This document shows positions 6,671 through 7,803 of a stretch of DNA of 7,803 bases, piece after piece. Within the stretch, counting starts at the first letter, position 1. Every line of letters starts with the position of its first letter. The translations under genes were made by a program, and so were the position numbers. Below the pieces are notes generated by a model. That model did no database searches. It was not told where the DNA came from and saw only the letters and a list, made by a program, of their open reading frames with translations. This stretch comes from Alcaligenaceae bacterium (GTDB lineage Bacteria > Pseudomonadota > Gammaproteobacteria > Burkholderiales > Burkholderiaceae_B). Location of the stretch: the NCBI GenBank assembly GCA_012512545.1, contig JAAZDZ010000194.1:1-7803 (forward strand), in the 5' to 3' direction.

Positions 6671-6677
6671 GAGCCGC

Positions 6678-7139
6678 ATGAACCTAATGTCGCGCATCCT
6701 TCCGCTGTCGAATGTCCTGCTTGATCTCACAGCAACAAGTAAGAAACGGGCATTCGAACAAGCTGGCCTACTCTTTGAAAACCACAATGGCATCTCACGA
6801 ACTGCCGTATTTCAAAGCCTCATCACGCGTGAACGCCTCGGTTCCACTGCACTGGGCCACCAGGTCGCTGTTCCGCATGGCCGCATCAAGGATCTCAAAG
6901 AACCCTGTGCCGCGTTCATCCGCCTGACCGAGCCCGTGCGGTTCGATGCCACCGATGGCCGCGCCGCCAACCTGCTGTTCATTCTGCTGGTCCCGGAAAA
7001 CGCTACCCAGACCCACCTGGATCTTCTCGCGGAAATCGCCCGGCTCATGTCCAACGCCGACATTCGTCACGCCCTGGCCACCGAAACCGACCCGGAAGTC
7101 GTTCACAACCTGCTGACCAGCCCTGTTGCCCAGGAATAG
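6678..7139 (+). CDS. ptsN: PTS IIA-like nitrogen-regulatory protein PtsN (EIIA-Ntr)
   Basis: PtsN is the terminal phosphocarrier of the regulatory phosphotransferase system; it is known to influence potassium and nitrogen-related regulation by binding partner proteins, not by moving sugar. The 153-residue product is one EIIA type-2 domain. The phosphorylated histidine is H67 in VAVPHGRI, and SKKRAFEQAG (21-30), RERLGSTALG (51-60) and LLFILLVPENATQTHL (99-114) are family-typical. I chose the ATG at 6678 (MNLMSRILPL) by comparison with the family. ATGs at 6669 and 6687 are possible, and the 6606 codon is too far upstream, before the promoter. No Shine-Dalgarno sequence precedes any of these. 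The gene ends 4 nt before hprK, an operon typical of beta-proteobacteria. Confidence 0.93.
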   Translation: MNLMSRILPLSNVLLDLTATSKKRAFEQAGLLFENHNGISRTAVFQSLITRERLGSTALGHQVAVPHGRIKDLKEPCAAFIRLTEPVRFDATDGRAANLLFILLVPENATQTHLDLLAEIARLMSNADIRHALATETDPEVVHNLLTSPVAQE

Positions 7140-7143
7140 CGCC

Positions 7144-7803
7144 ATGCTGACCGTGCGAGAGCTCGTCAAGGATAACGCCACCGACATCAACTTCACGTGG
7201 CTGGCGGGCCTGCAGGCCACCGATCAGGCTCTCACCAATCATCCGGGCCGCGCCAGCGCCGATCTGGTCGGCCACCTCAACCTCATTCACCCATCGCGCA
7301 TTCAGGTGCTGGGCGCTGAAGAGCTCGCCTACTACACCAACTTCAATGCATCGCGGCGCCTTCATCTTCTGGAAGAACTGCGGGCTGGCGGCGTGCCTGC
7401 CATTCTCGTTGCCGAAGACCTGCAAGCCCCCGAGGGCTTGCGTGATTTCTGCGAAACCCACGATATCCCCCTGCTTTCCACCCACATTGATGCCGCCCAG
7501 CTGATCGACCTGCTGCGCATCTACCTGGGAAAACGCCTGGCGCCCAAAACCCTGATGCATGGGGTGTTTCTTGATGTGCTGGGAGTCGGCGTACTGATCA
7601 CCGGGGAATCGGGGCTGGGAAAAAGTGAACTGGCGCTGGAACTGATCTCGCGCGGGCATGGTCTGGTGGCGGACGACGCTGTGGAACTTTCCCGCATCGC
7701 ACCCAGCATTGTGGAAGGGCATTGCCCTCAATTGCTGCAGAATCTGCTGGAAGTACGCGGTCTCGGCCTGCTTGATATCCGCACCATTTTTGGCGAAACC
7801 TCG
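7144..7803 (+). CDS. hprK: HPr kinase/phosphorylase, 5' part (runs off the window)
   Basis: HprK phosphorylates and dephosphorylates the regulatory serine of HPr, linking energy state to the phosphotransferase chain that ends in PtsN. The 220 visible codons are open to the last base; the C-terminal third is outside. An N-terminal HprK domain covers about residues 1-130. The catalytic domain begins with TLMHGVFLDVLGVGVL (136-151, with H139), Walker A GESGLGKSE (154-162), and LVADDAV (174-180, with D177 and D178). The HprK signature EVRGLGLLDIRTIFG (203-217) ends just before the window edge. The ATG lies 4 nt after the ptsN stop, with AGGAA at 7132-7136 as a Shine-Dalgarno site inside the end of ptsN. 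No irregularity is visible in the part present. Confidence 0.95.
   Translation, partial: MLTVRELVKDNATDINFTWLAGLQATDQALTNHPGRASADLVGHLNLIHPSRIQVLGAEELAYYTNFNASRRLHLLEELRAGGVPAILVAEDLQAPEGLRDFCETHDIPLLSTHIDAAQLIDLLRIYLGKRLAPKTLMHGVFLDVLGVGVLITGESGLGKSELALELISRGHGLVADDAVELSRIAPSIVEGHCPQLLQNLLEVRGLGLLDIRTIFGETS

Noticed and set aside
6606..6677. ptsN starting at 6606 or 6669
   Set aside because: The 6606 start would lie upstream of the perfect -10 box and add non-family residues; 6669 overlaps the -10 box itself. The start at 6678 fits homologues best.
7045..7731. Minus-strand open frame of 228 codons opposite hprK
   Set aside because: It is antisense to hprK, which carries a Walker A motif and the family signature in the plus frame and is simply cut by the window end.
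1..7803. A hidden novel defence, mobile or biosynthetic system
   Set aside because: Every long coding frame is assigned to a known housekeeping family in conserved order; there are no transposase, phage, CRISPR or tRNA signatures.

Overview
The window looks like a conserved chromosomal segment from a GC-rich beta-proteobacterium of the order Burkholderiales, most likely the Alcaligenaceae (the Bordetella, Achromobacter and Pusillimonas neighbourhood). This rests on gene order and protein character: apt diverges from a kdsD-kdsC-lptC-lptA-lptB cluster, followed by hpf-ptsN-hprK. HPr kinase next to ptsN is typical of beta-proteobacteria. The genus is inferred, not proven.

Layout. Positions 1-1412 (+) hold the 3' part of a large FAD/FMN-dependent oxidoreductase with C-terminal iron-sulfur and CCG (cysteine-rich) domains. 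Its reading frame is broken by an in-frame TAG at 1176-1178, and 77 further well-conserved-looking codons follow. Positions 1413-1642 separate this gene from the convergent apt (-) and contain a 97-98 bp repeat present as two full tandem copies and one partial copy. apt (1643-2194, -) encodes adenine phosphoribosyltransferase. A 73 bp divergent promoter region follows.

Positions 2268-5940 (+) form a tight envelope operon. KdsD makes arabinose 5-phosphate and KdsC dephosphorylates Kdo-8-phosphate, so together they supply two non-adjacent steps of Kdo synthesis for the lipopolysaccharide (LPS) inner core. LptC, LptA and LptB are, respectively, the membrane-anchored bridge component, the periplasmic bridge protein and the ATPase of the LPS transport machine. 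After a 217 bp gap, where many proteobacteria carry rpoN (sigma-54), comes hpf (6158-6484, ribosome hibernation) with its own likely promoter. hpf is closed by two consecutive hairpins, the second a good intrinsic terminator.

ptsN (6678-7139) and the 5' part of hprK (7144 to the window end) form the last operon. They encode the EIIA-Ntr phosphocarrier and the HPr kinase/phosphorylase of a regulatory, non-sugar-transporting phosphotransferase system.

I found no unknown multi-gene system. The points worth a second look are the interrupted oxidoreductase gene, the intergenic repeat, the missing rpoN, and promoter-like -10 boxes placed so that kdsD and ptsN could be translated from nearly leaderless transcripts.
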